Shown piece after piece: positions 31,929 to 40,185 of a stretch of 64,000 nt of DNA. Positions within the stretch are counted from its first letter, which is position 1, and the number at the start of each line of letters is the position of its first letter. Below the pieces are notes generated by a model. The model was not told the origin of the DNA. It did no database searches and saw nothing but the letters and a program-made list of their open reading frames with translations. Location of the stretch: contig NZ_JADWPD010000043.1 in assembly GCF_017308975.1 (NCBI RefSeq), forward strand, positions 1 to 64,000. The letters are read 5' to 3'. This stretch comes from Amycolatopsis sp. MtRt-6. GTDB lineage: Bacteria > Actinomycetota > Actinomycetes > Mycobacteriales > Pseudonocardiaceae. The translations under genes were made by a program, and so were the position numbers.

Positions 31929-33701
31929 TCAGCGCGCCGCGGTCGCGTAGTCCGAACCGAGCCAGGTCTCGTCGATCCGCAACCGCTTGTAGCGCGAACT
32001 GTCGCTCGACGCGGCGTACGTGCTCGTGACCTGGAGCCGCACGTACCGGGCCGTCACCGCGGCGAGGTCGACGAACTGGACGCCACGGTGGCTCGGCAGC
32101 GTCCCGGACTTCACCGCGCTGCCCCAGTTCTTGCCGTCAGCCGACACGAAGACGTGGTACGCCTTGATCCGCGCCGATTGCTCGGTGTCCGACCGGGCGT
32201 AGCTCACGGAGTCCTCGCGCTGGTTGATCCCGAGGTACTGCACCTTCTTCGCCGCGCCGAGGTCGTAGTCGAGGTTGACCGGCAGGGTCTTGTTGTTGTC
32301 GAAGTAGGTGAGGTAGCTGCCGTCGCTCGCGGACTGTCCACTGTGGCCACTGGCCGACGCGCTCGCCTCGATCGTCACGGTCTTCGGGTCGTGGGTGCCG
32401 GTGCGACCCGCCGTCTCGACCTCGAACACCGTGTCGTAGGTGTCCCAGCCGGACAGCCCGGTGAGCGTCAGGCTGCCGCCGCCCTGGCCGAAGGCGATCG
32501 CCGCGCCGGTGCGGAGGTTCGTGACGCGGCGGACGCGGTAGCCGTTGTCACGGATCTTCAGCGTGCTGCCCGACGGCCTGGTCAGGACGTGCACGTACTG
32601 CGTGTCCCCCTTGATGGTGATGACGCCGTGGGCGCCGTCGTTCCAGAAGCCCGGCTGCATGCCGCCGTACAGGTACCCAGCGCCTTCGGTGCCGCCGAGG
32701 GACTCCCAGATCCGGTCGAGGTAAGTGTCCGCGAAGTTGTTGAACGCCTCCTGGTTCGCCGGGAACCTGCCGTTCACCATCGCCGTCTCGGCCATCAGGG
32801 ACTTGATCGACGAGCCCGAGTTCGTGACGAGCCGGCCGACGTTGAGCATCTTGTTCACCGCCGGGTTCGAGCCGCCGTACCACCACGAACCCGTGTCGGG
32901 CAGCTTGAAGCACGCCTCGGTGAGCCGCGGCATCGCCGTGTACGTCGCCTGCGGGTAGTCGTACGACGGCGTCATGCCGGTCTTCTGCTCGTTGCTGATC
33001 GTGTCCATGATCGGCGTGTCTTCGTTGTTGTTGCTCAGCAGGTAGTCCGGGCGCTGCTGGTAGATCTGCCGGTAGAGGTCGTGCGATTCCCAGTACGCGT
33101 TGTCGTTGTCGATCCAGAAGCCGCCGAGGTCGGGGTAGTTCTTCATGACCTCGAAGAAGTTGTCGTAGCTGAACTGGCCGAAACCGTTCTGGCTGTCGAG
33201 ATCGACATCCTTGCCCTTGTACTTCGAGTAGCCGGCGGAGTCGAGCCACTCGTGGCCGCCTTCGTCGTGCCACTGGGCGTCGTTGGTCATGTAGAGGATG
33301 ACCTTGAGGCCGCGGGCTTTCGCGGCGGCCACCAGCTCGCCGAGGAAGTCCCGCCGGGTGGTGCAGCTGCCGGGGATCTTCGACGGCCAGGCCCGCGCGT
33401 AGCCGAGCCGGCTGTGGAAGGACGCGAGCACGAGGTAGGACGCGTGCAGCTTCTCGGCTTCGGTGACCCAGTAGGCGGGACTCCACCCGCCGTCGGTGAC
33501 CGCCTTTTCCCAGGCGCTGCAACTGGTGTAGCCCGGCGAGGTGCGCATGCCCCAGTGCAGGAACAGCCCGGCCTGGCTGTCGCGCAGCCACTGCTGCGAC
33601 GGCTTCTGCAGATCGGCCGAAGCCGGTGCGGCGATGAGCCCGGACACCGCCAGCGCCGTCGCGCCCGCGACGAGCAGCCGGCGGAGGAACCTGTCTGCCA
33701 T
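31929..33701 (-). CDS. Secreted GH29-type alpha-L-fucosidase with C-terminal F5/8-type (CBM32-like) domain
   Basis: 590 residues. A signal peptide ends APASADLQ. The catalytic barrel begins QQWLRDSQAGLFLHWGMRTSPGY, typical of GH29, with HSRLGYARAWPSK and the nucleophile region LGGFWIDNDNAYW, where Asp is expected as nucleophile. Residues from about 430 form a discoidin-like beta-sandwich (YDLGAAKKVQYLGINQRED, ARYVRLQVTSTYA) that usually binds galactose- or fucose-type sugars. Fucose specificity is inferred from the family and some GH29 members act on other sugars. GGAGG precedes ATG 33701. A DasR-like palindrome overlaps its predicted transcription start. Confidence 0.83.
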   Translation of the reverse strand: MADRFLRRLLVAGATALAVSGLIAAPASADLQKPSQQWLRDSQAGLFLHWGMRTSPGYTSCSAWEKAVTDGGWSPAYWVTEAEKLHASYLVLASFHSRLGYARAWPSKIPGSCTTRRDFLGELVAAAKARGLKVILYMTNDAQWHDEGGHEWLDSAGYSKYKGKDVDLDSQNGFGQFSYDNFFEVMKNYPDLGGFWIDNDNAYWESHDLYRQIYQQRPDYLLSNNNEDTPIMDTISNEQKTGMTPSYDYPQATYTAMPRLTEACFKLPDTGSWWYGGSNPAVNKMLNVGRLVTNSGSSIKSLMAETAMVNGRFPANQEAFNNFADTYLDRIWESLGGTEGAGYLYGGMQPGFWNDGAHGVITIKGDTQYVHVLTRPSGSTLKIRDNGYRVRRVTNLRTGAAIAFGQGGGSLTLTGLSGWDTYDTVFEVETAGRTGTHDPKTVTIEASASASGHSGQSASDGSYLTYFDNNKTLPVNLDYDLGAAKKVQYLGINQREDSVSYARSDTEQSARIKAYHVFVSADGKNWGSAVKSGTLPSHRGVQFVDLAAVTARYVRLQVTSTYAASSDSSRYKRLRIDETWLGSDYATAAR

Positions 33702-33712
33702 GAGCCACCTCC

Positions 33713-33728
33713 AGTGGTCTGGTCCACT
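33713..33728 (-). promoter_or_regulatory. DasR-like palindrome at the GH29 transcription start
   Basis: AGTGGTCTGGTCCACT (plus strand) matches 13 of 16 bases of ACTGGTCTAGACCACT. The promoter at 33733-33762 predicts a start near 33726, so the palindrome covers about +1 to +14, a classic repressor position. Another GntR or LacI protein could be the true binder. Confidence 0.55.
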
Positions 33729-33732
33729 CGGT

Positions 33733-33762
33733 GGTGTACTCCTGACAGCGCGGCACGGTCAA
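33733..33762 (-). promoter_or_regulatory. Promoter TTGACC-N18-TACACC for the GH29 gene
   Basis: On the minus strand the -35 TTGACC lies at 33762-33757 and the -10 TACACC at 33738-33733. The spacing is 18 bp and the leader to ATG 33701 is about 25 bases. Confidence 0.55.
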
Positions 33763-33830
33763 GGCTGAGATCCGACCTTTTCGCGAAGTCTCGCTGGCCG
33801 GTACATCGTCACTACGGCCGTTCGGGTTAA

Positions 33831-33895
33831 ATATCTGATATATGACGCGAGAGATCCGATCTCTCTTGACTCCGCGTCGGACGGGCGAGTAGATG
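33831..33895 (+). promoter_or_regulatory. Two palindromes and promoter TTGACT-N18-TAGATG before the GH105 gene
   Basis: ATATC-T-GATAT (33831-33841) and the 17-bp perfect palindrome GAGAGATC-C-GATCTCT-C (33849-33865) lie directly upstream of TTGACT (33866-33871) and TAGATG (33890-33895). Placement just before the -35 suits an activator site. The leader to ATG 34053 would be about 150 bases. Confidence 0.45.
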
Positions 33896-34052
33896 TTCTC
33901 CCCGAGAGCGCTTTCGCTCGCCAGACCATCGCTCCGGCGACACGGGCTCCCGCGCCGCGCCCCCAGAGCTGGTCGGGATGCCGACGGACGGCGGATCGGC
34001 ATCCCGGCCACCCATCCACCGCGTCGCGGGGCCAGGCACGAAAGGGACGACG

Positions 34053-35240
34053 ATGTCCGAACATCCCCTTCGCCCGACCCGGCGCGCGGTCCTGGCCGGG
34101 ACACTCGGCGCCGTGGGCGCGCTCGCCGCGGCGGGCCCCCTCGCGCGGGCGGCGGACCGGCTGCCCCCGATCGGCGGCGCGGCCCCGCCACCGGACTGGT
34201 CCCGCGCGGTGATCGACTCGACGATGCGGCGGTACACACCCGACAAGATCGGCGGCTGGGGCTACACCCTCGGGCTGTACCTCTACGGGCAGTACCTGTT
34301 CTACCAGCGCACCGGCGAGAAGAAGTACCTCGACTACATCGTGGCGTGGTACGACCGGTTCATCACCGACAGCGGCATCTCCAACAGCTTCACCAACCTC
34401 GACTCTATGCGTTCGTGCCAGCTGCTGCCGCTGCTGTACGCGGAAACGGGCCGCCGGAAGTACAAGACGGCGGCCGACCAGCTGCGCAAGCGGTTCCCGG
34501 CCTACCCCCGCACGTCCGACGGCGGCATGTTCCACGCCACGAGCAAGACCGGCCAGCTGTGGGGCGACGGCGTCTACATGGCCCAGCCGTTCCTCGCGCT
34601 GTACGGCGCGGCGTTCGGCGACGCGGACTACTGCTTCGAAGAGGCGGCGAAGAACATCGTCGTGTACTTCGGCCACCTGCGCGAACCGGCGAAGGGCCTG
34701 CTGTACCACGCCTACGACGAGGACGGCTCCGAGTCGTGGGCGTCCGGCTCCGGACGTCACTCGAAGTACCACTGGGCGCGCGCGATCGGCTGGTTCGGCA
34801 TGGCCACCATCGACATCCTCGAAGTGCTGCCGGCGAACCACCCGCGGCGGGCCGCGCTGATCGACGTCGTGCGCTTCCTGGCGGCGGGTTACCAGCGCTA
34901 CCAGGACGCGGCGACGGGCCGCTGGTACCAGGTGGTCGACCGCGGCGGCGACGCGAAGAACTGGCTGGAGACGTCGGCGTCGTCGATGTACACGTTCACG
35001 CTGGCCCGCGGCGTCCAGCGAGGCTACCTGCCGACGTCGTACCAGGCGGTGGCGGACCGCGGCTACGCCGGCGTGCTGCGCAAGGTGTCGCTCGGCCCGG
35101 ACGGCCTGACGAACATCACGGACATCGGCGAAGGCACCAACGTCGGCGACCTGTCGTACTACTACGCCCGGGCCCGCAGGACCAACGACTTCCACGGCCT
35201 CGGGGCGTTCCTGATCATGAACGAGCAGTACTCCCACTGA
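34053..35240 (+). CDS. GH105-type unsaturated rhamnogalacturonyl hydrolase, Tat-exported
   Basis: 395 residues. The N-terminus RPTRRAVLAGTLGAVGALAAAG is a twin-arginine signal. The mature part is an (alpha/alpha)6 barrel: IGGWGYTLGLYLYGQYLFYQRTGEKKYLDYI, DGVYMAQPFLALYG and HWARAIGWFGMATIDILEVLP are GH105 (YteR/YesR-like) landmarks, including the Asp of WGDGVYMAQP used for hydration of the unsaturated sugar. The family removes 4,5-unsaturated galacturonic acid from rhamnogalacturonan fragments made by lyases. An AAAGGGA site precedes ATG 34053. The convergent neighbour is a GH28 enzyme, which supports pectin breakdown as the shared task. Confidence 0.85.
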   Translation: MSEHPLRPTRRAVLAGTLGAVGALAAAGPLARAADRLPPIGGAAPPPDWSRAVIDSTMRRYTPDKIGGWGYTLGLYLYGQYLFYQRTGEKKYLDYIVAWYDRFITDSGISNSFTNLDSMRSCQLLPLLYAETGRRKYKTAADQLRKRFPAYPRTSDGGMFHATSKTGQLWGDGVYMAQPFLALYGAAFGDADYCFEEAAKNIVVYFGHLREPAKGLLYHAYDEDGSESWASGSGRHSKYHWARAIGWFGMATIDILEVLPANHPRRAALIDVVRFLAAGYQRYQDAATGRWYQVVDRGGDAKNWLETSASSMYTFTLARGVQRGYLPTSYQAVADRGYAGVLRKVSLGPDGLTNITDIGEGTNVGDLSYYYARARRTNDFHGLGAFLIMNEQYSH

Positions 35241-35256
35241 CCCTGCTGACGCCGCA

Positions 35257-35290
35257 GAAGGGGCCCCGGCTTCCGAGCCGGGGCCCCTTC
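35257..35290 (+). terminator. Terminator hairpin after the GH105 gene
   Basis: A perfect 14-bp stem (35257-35270 with 35277-35290) with a 6-base loop, 17 bases after the stop codon and directly before the palindromic repeat element. Confidence 0.85.
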
Positions 35291-35293
35291 GTC

Positions 35294-35439
35294 CGTGCGG
35301 AAAGGGGCATCACGCGTGATCAGGCGGGCATCTCGCGTGATTGAGGGGGCATCACACGTGATTGGCGGGGCATCGGGCTGATGCCCCTGCAATCACACGT
35401 GATGCCCCTTGGCACACGTGTGAAGCCCCTTTCCGCACG
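35294..35439. repeat. Modular palindromic repeat element, copy 1
   Basis: The element is bounded by a perfect 14-bp inverted repeat (35294-35307 with 35426-35439). Inside are three forward units built on GGGGCATCACGCGTGAT (35304-35320, 35326-35342, 35345-35365), an apex palindrome GGGGCATC-N5-GATGCCCC (35367-35387), and two reverse units (35391-35408 and the part ending 35429). Each unit has its own palindromic core ATCACGCGTGAT or ATCACACGTGAT. The whole can fold into one long stem. It lies between converging genes. A second copy is at 54761-54905. Confidence 0.85.
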
Positions 35440-35447
35440 CGGGAACG

Positions 35448-36929
35448 TCAGCAGGTGGGGGTGGAACCTGTGGTGTTCATCCGCAGGGTGGAGCCGGACG
35501 TGGTGGCCGAGTCCTTGACGCAGTAGCCCGTCACCGACTGGAAGCCGATGTCGAACGGGCTCTTCGTGCCCTTCTCCGCCGTGAAGTGGTCGAACGTGAT
35601 GTCCGAGCTGTTGTTGACGATGCTCGCCGGGCGGCCGTCGTCCTTGGCGAACTCCACCGAACTGTCCACGAACCGGACGCCGGCCGCGTAGCGCACGTAC
35701 CAGCCGTACGACGGGCGGGTGCCGATGCTCTTCGGGTTGTAGTCCGTCGCCGTGTTGCTCGGCACGCCCGTGCCCATCGTTCCGCTCCCGCCCGGCACCG
35801 AAAGCCGCACGCCGGTGAACGTGACGTCGGAGACGCGGTGGCCGCTGTCCGCACCCCAGATCGTCGGGCTGAAGTTGCTGCCCGTGTGCGTTCCGGTGAT
35901 GTTGTCGAACGTGATTCCGCTGATCGAGCCGACGCCCGGGTTGTTCCCGCACCGCTTGCGCGTGCCGATCTTCATCATGACCGGCGAATACGTGCCGGAC
36001 ATCGTGATGTCGCGATAGTGGACGTCGGAAATCTTCGCGCCGTCCATCGAGACGATGCCGATGCCGGATTTGTGCGCGCCGGTGATCGTGATGCCCGAGA
36101 AGCGGTAGCCGCTGAAGTCGCCGCACGTCTCGGAGCCGAACATCAGCGCGTTGCAGCAGACCGCCGACAGTTTCGCGCCCGTCACCGTCACGTTCCCGTT
36201 CGGCAGTTTCGCGCCGAGCGCGTAGTCGCTCTTGAACGCCAGCGCGTCGTCGTTCGCGGCGATCGACGCGTTCGTGATCGTGACGTTCGTGGTGCTGATG
36301 ATGTTCCAGCCGTCGCGGTCGCTCGCCGTGTCGATGGTCAGGCGGTCGGACACGACGTTCGCGCAGCCGTTGATCAGCGCCGCGAAGTGGCCGCCGCGAC
36401 GGAGCTTGATGCCGGACAGCGTCAGGCCGTCACACCGGGTGAGGGACAGGATCTTGTCGGCCTCGCCGGACTTCGGGTTGCCGGTGATGAGGTGGCCGCC
36501 GCCGTCGATCGTGCCCGCGCCGGTGAAGCCGATGTTCGTGAGCTTGTCGCCGAAGAACATCGCGTTGTGGAAGTGGCTGTGGCCGTAGTCCTGGTAGTCG
36601 TCCCAGGGGTTCGGCTCGGGCTTGTCGTAGGTGTCCGCGCCCGATCCGGTGACCGTCGCGCCGGCGTCGAGCTGGATCGTGACGTTGCTCTTGAGGTGGA
36701 CGGTGTTCGCCGACTTGTACGTGCCGGCGGTGAACCGGACGGTGCCGCCGCCCGCCGCGTTCGCCGCGGTGATCGCCCGGTCGATGGCGGCGGAGTCGTT
36801 GGCCGAGCCATCTCCCTTGGCGCCATAGTCCCTGACGTCGTGCACGCCGCCGGGCGCTGCGACGGAAACGCCGGCGCCGGTCACCACCAGCCCCGTCACC
36901 GCGCAGATGATCAGCAAGAGTTTCTTCAC
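35448..36929 (-). CDS. Secreted GH28-type polygalacturonase-like protein
   Basis: 493 residues from GTG 36929 with a signal peptide ending VSVAAPGG. It has the right-handed parallel beta-helix start VHDVRDYGAKGDGSANDSAAIDRAI common to GH28 and related pectinases, then many short strands with NVTITNASIAANDDALAFKSDY, whose NDD resembles the GH28 catalytic N-x-D...DD region, and GDFSGYRFSGITITGAHKSGIGIV. The usual RIK motif is not obvious; MKIGTRKRCG may take its place. Polygalacturonan or rhamnogalacturonan hydrolysis is likely, given the GH105 neighbour, but the exact linkage is not certain. Confidence 0.8.
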   Translation of the reverse strand: MKKLLLIICAVTGLVVTGAGVSVAAPGGVHDVRDYGAKGDGSANDSAAIDRAITAANAAGGGTVRFTAGTYKSANTVHLKSNVTIQLDAGATVTGSGADTYDKPEPNPWDDYQDYGHSHFHNAMFFGDKLTNIGFTGAGTIDGGGHLITGNPKSGEADKILSLTRCDGLTLSGIKLRRGGHFAALINGCANVVSDRLTIDTASDRDGWNIISTTNVTITNASIAANDDALAFKSDYALGAKLPNGNVTVTGAKLSAVCCNALMFGSETCGDFSGYRFSGITITGAHKSGIGIVSMDGAKISDVHYRDITMSGTYSPVMMKIGTRKRCGNNPGVGSISGITFDNITGTHTGSNFSPTIWGADSGHRVSDVTFTGVRLSVPGGSGTMGTGVPSNTATDYNPKSIGTRPSYGWYVRYAAGVRFVDSSVEFAKDDGRPASIVNNSSDITFDHFTAEKGTKSPFDIGFQSVTGYCVKDSATTSGSTLRMNTTGSTPTC

Positions 36930-37024
36930 CGTGGCACCGCCTTGTCATGGAATCGGAATTCGGCATGACGGCGGAACAGCCAGATTACGAGTGACACCAA
37001 CGGAATGTCAAGATCGCGCGAGCC

Positions 37025-37061
37025 GGGGACCCGCGCCACCCCCAGTCGGGCGCGGGTCCCC
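37025..37061 (-). terminator. Hairpin between the TetR and GH28 genes
   Basis: A perfect 13-bp stem (37025-37037 with 37049-37061) and an 11-base loop lies 110 bp after the TetR stop codon and upstream of GH28. Confidence 0.65.
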
Positions 37062-37171
37062 GTGATCGGTGGTTCGGTCCATTCAGGATTCTGGGGAGTC
37101 TACCTTCGCCGGACCCGGGTGCCCCGTGCGTTTTTCATGGTCAACAATGTGAATCCGGCATGATCGGCGAG

Positions 37172-37798
37172 TCAGGCGAACCCTACGCCGGACGACAGCA
37201 GCGTGAACGCCCGTTCGGCCGTCACCCGCGCCTGGAGGAGCCGCTCCCGCGCGGGCACGCCGCCGGCGATCGCGGCCATGTTCGCCGTCGCCAGCGCCCG
37301 CCGGACCGCCGTGATCTGCGCCGCGGCCAGGCCCGCGTCCGGGTCCGGGACGCCGGCCTCGGCGAGCGCCGCGGCCAGTGCCGCCTCGCCCGCCCCGGTG
37401 AACTCCGCCAGCCGCGCGACCAGCGCCGGCGTGCCGGTGACCAGCCGGAACACCGCGACGACCGCGGGGAGGTCGCACAGCCCGGTCACCGGCTCCCGCG
37501 CCTCGAGCCCCCGCAGGAAGGCCTCCCGCAGCGCGGCGAGCGGGCCCTGGCCCGGCCGGCGGGCGCGGACGACGTCCGCCGCGTCGGTCTCGTGGTCGGC
37601 GAACCGGTGCAGCACCAGGTCCTCCTTGGTCGGGAAGTAGGCGAAGAGCGTCCGCTTGGACACCTCCGCCACCCGTGCCACCTCGGCGACCCCGACGGCG
37701 TCGAACCCGCGCTCGAGGAAGAGCCCGATCGCCGCCGCCGAGATCGCCGCCCGCGTGCGGAGCTTCTTGCGCTCCCGCAGGCCCGGTTCGTCAGTCAC
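37172..37798 (-). CDS. TetR-family transcriptional regulator
   Basis: 208 residues. The helix-turn-helix is RAAISAAAIGLFLERGFDAVGVAEVARVAEVSKRTLFAYFPTKEDLVL at about 15-62, followed by a TetR C-terminal domain of the MftR-like type rich in Ala and Leu. There is no ribosome site before GTG 37798, but TACGCT ends seven bases upstream, so the mRNA may be leaderless. It lies just upstream of, and on the same strand as, the GH28 gene but is separated from it by a hairpin. The ligand and targets are unknown. Confidence 0.85.
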   Translation of the reverse strand: MTDEPGLRERKKLRTRAAISAAAIGLFLERGFDAVGVAEVARVAEVSKRTLFAYFPTKEDLVLHRFADHETDAADVVRARRPGQGPLAALREAFLRGLEAREPVTGLCDLPAVVAVFRLVTGTPALVARLAEFTGAGEAALAAALAEAGVPDPDAGLAAAQITAVRRALATANMAAIAGGVPARERLLQARVTAERAFTLLSSGVGFA

Positions 37799-37814
37799 GT
37801 CACGCAGCGTAGCT

Positions 37815-39386
37815 TCAGACCTGCTGGAGGCCGGGCCTGCCCGCTTGCACCACGTAGCTGCGGTCGGCCCTGATCACCACCGACGCCGGGTCGTAGACGC
37901 TGGTGTCCGACGTCGTCATGAAGTCCGCCCGCGTCTGCGCCGGCGTGGTCGTGACGCGGACGTAGCCGCGCTCGCCCTTGCAGTACTTGATGTGCGGGTT
38001 GTTCGCGTACCAGGTCGAGCTGGGCGCCGAGGCGTTGTCGCTGTTGCTCGTCACCGACGTCGTGACCAGCTCCGAGCCGATGACCGGAGAGCTGTGGTTG
38101 AAGTAGTCCAGCCGCAGGTCCGCGGCCCAGTGCCGGTGGACGTCGCCGGTGAGCACGACCGGGTTGGCGACCTTGCGGTCGACCCAGCCCTGCTGGATCC
38201 GGTTCCGGGAGGCCTCGTAGCCCTGCCAGGAGTCGGGGCTCTCGCAGGTGGCCTTGTTGCCGTCGGCGTCACGCGTGGCGAAGAAGACCTGCTGACCGAG
38301 GAAGTCCCAGGTGGTGGGGTGCGACTCGAACTGCTTGAGCAGCCACGCCTCCTCCGTGCTGCCCAGGATGCTGCGCGAGGTGCTGCGCATGTCGGCGCAG
38401 GCGGGCCCGGCGTCGCCGGAGGGGTCGGCCACCTGGGCGCTGCGGTACTGGCGCGTGTCGAGCATGTGGAAGCGGGCCAGGTTGCCCCAGACGAACTGCC
38501 GGTACAGCTGGATCGACGCGCCGTTCGGCTTGGCCGTCGACCGGATCGGGGTGTTCTCGTAGAAGGCCTGGAACCCGTTGGCCTTGCGCGTGGCCGACGC
38601 CGGGGTGGTGGTGCCGTTCCAGTTGTTCATGACCTCGTGGTCGTCGAACACGACGATCCAGGGCGCGATCGCGTGCGCGGCCTGCAGGTCGGCGTCGGTC
38701 TTGTGCTGGGCGTGGCGGGCGCGGTACTGCGCCAGCGTGGTGACGTCCTCGGTGAAGGACAGGCTGCGCGGGTTGCGCTCCTGCGCGGCACGGCCCGACT
38801 TCTTCTCGTAGATGTAGTCGCCGAGGAACAGCACCAGGTCCGGGTCGTCGGCCACGATGCCCTTGTACGCGTGGTAGTAGCCCTCCTCCCAGTGCTGGCA
38901 GGAGCTGAAGCAGTACTTGAGCTGGTTGACCGCGGCACCGGCGGCGGGCGCGGTGCGCGTCCGGCCGACCGGCGAGATGTAGCCGGAGCTCTTGAACCGG
39001 TAGAAGTACTCGCGTGCCGGCTGGAGCCCGGTCGGTTCGATGTGGACACTGTGCCCGGACGCGCTGACGGCGTTCACCGAGCCGCGCTGCACGACCGAGC
39101 TGAACGCCTCGTCGTTCGCGATCTCCCAGTCGACCGCGTACGTGGCGTCCGGCATGCCGCCGAAGCCGTCCGGGTTGAGCGGCGAGGGGGCGAGTCTCGT
39201 CCACAGCACCACGCTGTCGGGAAGCGGATCGCCGGAGGCGATGCCGAGTTGGAACGGATCGCGGATGGGCGGAGCGGCGGCCGTGGTGCGGGCGTTCGCC
39301 CACGACGGCAGCGCCGCCGAAGCCGCGGTGGCGGTGACCGCGGCGAGCCCGCCGAGCAGCACCTTGCGCCGGTTGACCTGACCCAT
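37815..39386 (-). CDS. phoD: PhoD-type alkaline phosphatase, Tat-exported
   Basis: 523 residues. The N-terminus NRRKVLLGGLAAVTATAASAA is a Tat signal. The N-terminal Fn3-like domain has GIASGDPLPDSVVLWTRL. The metallophosphatase core has FSSCQHWEEGYY, LFLGDYIYE, FDDHEVMNNW, DTRQYR and LTGDVHRHW, which supply the Fe/Ca ligands of PhoD enzymes. It releases phosphate from phosphodiesters and monoesters outside the cell. AAAGGG precedes ATG 39386. It follows the SH3-like secreted protein gene by 30 bp, so both are probably one transcript. No PHO box could be identified with confidence. Confidence 0.92.
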   Translation of the reverse strand: MGQVNRRKVLLGGLAAVTATAASAALPSWANARTTAAAPPIRDPFQLGIASGDPLPDSVVLWTRLAPSPLNPDGFGGMPDATYAVDWEIANDEAFSSVVQRGSVNAVSASGHSVHIEPTGLQPAREYFYRFKSSGYISPVGRTRTAPAAGAAVNQLKYCFSSCQHWEEGYYHAYKGIVADDPDLVLFLGDYIYEKKSGRAAQERNPRSLSFTEDVTTLAQYRARHAQHKTDADLQAAHAIAPWIVVFDDHEVMNNWNGTTTPASATRKANGFQAFYENTPIRSTAKPNGASIQLYRQFVWGNLARFHMLDTRQYRSAQVADPSGDAGPACADMRSTSRSILGSTEEAWLLKQFESHPTTWDFLGQQVFFATRDADGNKATCESPDSWQGYEASRNRIQQGWVDRKVANPVVLTGDVHRHWAADLRLDYFNHSSPVIGSELVTTSVTSNSDNASAPSSTWYANNPHIKYCKGERGYVRVTTTPAQTRADFMTTSDTSVYDPASVVIRADRSYVVQAGRPGLQQV

Positions 39387-39416
39387 GGGAAAGCCCTTTC
39401 TCGTGGTGGACGGGCC

Positions 39417-40073
39417 TCAGGCCGCGTAGTCGGTGATGCCGTCGCTGCAGGACAGCAGGTCGGGCTTGGCGGTCGTGTAGTTGGCGACGCACACCTTGTA
39501 GAAGAGCCAGGTGCCGCGCGGGACCGAGACGGCCTTGTCGACCTTCGTGCCCTCGCCGCCGGAGTTCCAGACGTAGAACGGCCCGGCGCCACCCTTGAGC
39601 CAGTAGGCGACCACGGCGGAGTAGCCGTCGGCTTTCATGTCGTAGACCAGGAAGTGGGAGTCGGACGCGCGGTACTGCGCCTCGCCCGCGCAGGCGTCGG
39701 CGCACTGGCCGCTGCCCGTGCCGACGCCGCAGTCCGGCGCGATTCGCGTGTCGGAGTTGGTGAAGACGTAGGTGTCCGAGATGTACCCGCCGAGCGCGGG
39801 CACGTAGTCCCACAACGTGCTCGTGCCGTAGGTGCCGGTCACCGACGTGCCGGTGATCTGGCAGTCGATGGTGACGGTGGCGCCGTTGGCGACGGTCTTG
39901 ACGGCCGTGGCACTCGCGGTGGGTGCGCGGCGGACGTTGAGGGGGTCACCCGCGGTCTTGACGGTCCCGCTCGCCGCCGCCGACGCTTCGATCGCGCCGC
40001 CGGTGAGGAGCGCGCCGACCGCGGCCAGTACCAGGCCGGAACCGGCGATACGCCGGAATATCGAACGCTTCAT
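39417..40073 (-). CDS. Secreted protein with N-terminal bacterial SH3-like domain, 218 aa
   Basis: The start MKRSIFRRIAGSGLVLAAVG gives a signal peptide ending ASAAAS; an ATG at 40097 would only lengthen the n-region. Mature residues about 35-110 form an SH3-like domain: VKTAGDPLNVRRAPTASATAV, VTIDCQITGTSV, YGTSTLWDYV and YISDTYVFT. The C-terminal half (LVYDMKADGYSAVVAYWL, FYVWNSGGEG, GTWLFYKVC) has several Cys and no recognised family. The same SH3-like domain ends the protein at 44163-45386. Bacterial SH3 domains often bind cell-wall peptide. It is probably co-transcribed with phoD. Confidence 0.78.
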   Translation of the reverse strand: MKRSIFRRIAGSGLVLAAVGALLTGGAIEASAAASGTVKTAGDPLNVRRAPTASATAVKTVANGATVTIDCQITGTSVTGTYGTSTLWDYVPALGGYISDTYVFTNSDTRIAPDCGVGTGSGQCADACAGEAQYRASDSHFLVYDMKADGYSAVVAYWLKGGAGPFYVWNSGGEGTKVDKAVSVPRGTWLFYKVCVANYTTAKPDLLSCSDGITDYAA

Positions 40074-40172
40074 GCCGGCAGCGTCGCTTTCGGGCATACA
40101 CGTTCCGTACAAAACGCGCACGTGTGCGCTCAGACACTCCGAATGGATCTATCCCCTGCGCCGGACGGGTCC

Positions 40173-40178
40173 TAGAGT
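40173..40178 (+). promoter_or_regulatory. TAGAGT -10 element for a leaderless start
   Basis: TAGAGT ends seven bases before ATG 40186 of the AfsR-type regulator, which has no Shine-Dalgarno sequence. A leaderless mRNA is likely; no clear -35 is visible. Confidence 0.5.
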
Positions 40179-40185
40179 CCGGGAC

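Larger units (their letters stand above)
33702..34052. other. 351-bp divergent control region between GH29 and GH105 genes
   Basis: No gene is visible. From left to right it holds the GH29 ribosome site, a DasR-like palindrome, a minus-strand promoter, an ATATC-T-GATAT palindrome, a 17-bp GAGAGATC-C-GATCTCTC palindrome and a plus-strand promoter toward the GH105 gene. These are listed separately. Confidence 0.7.
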
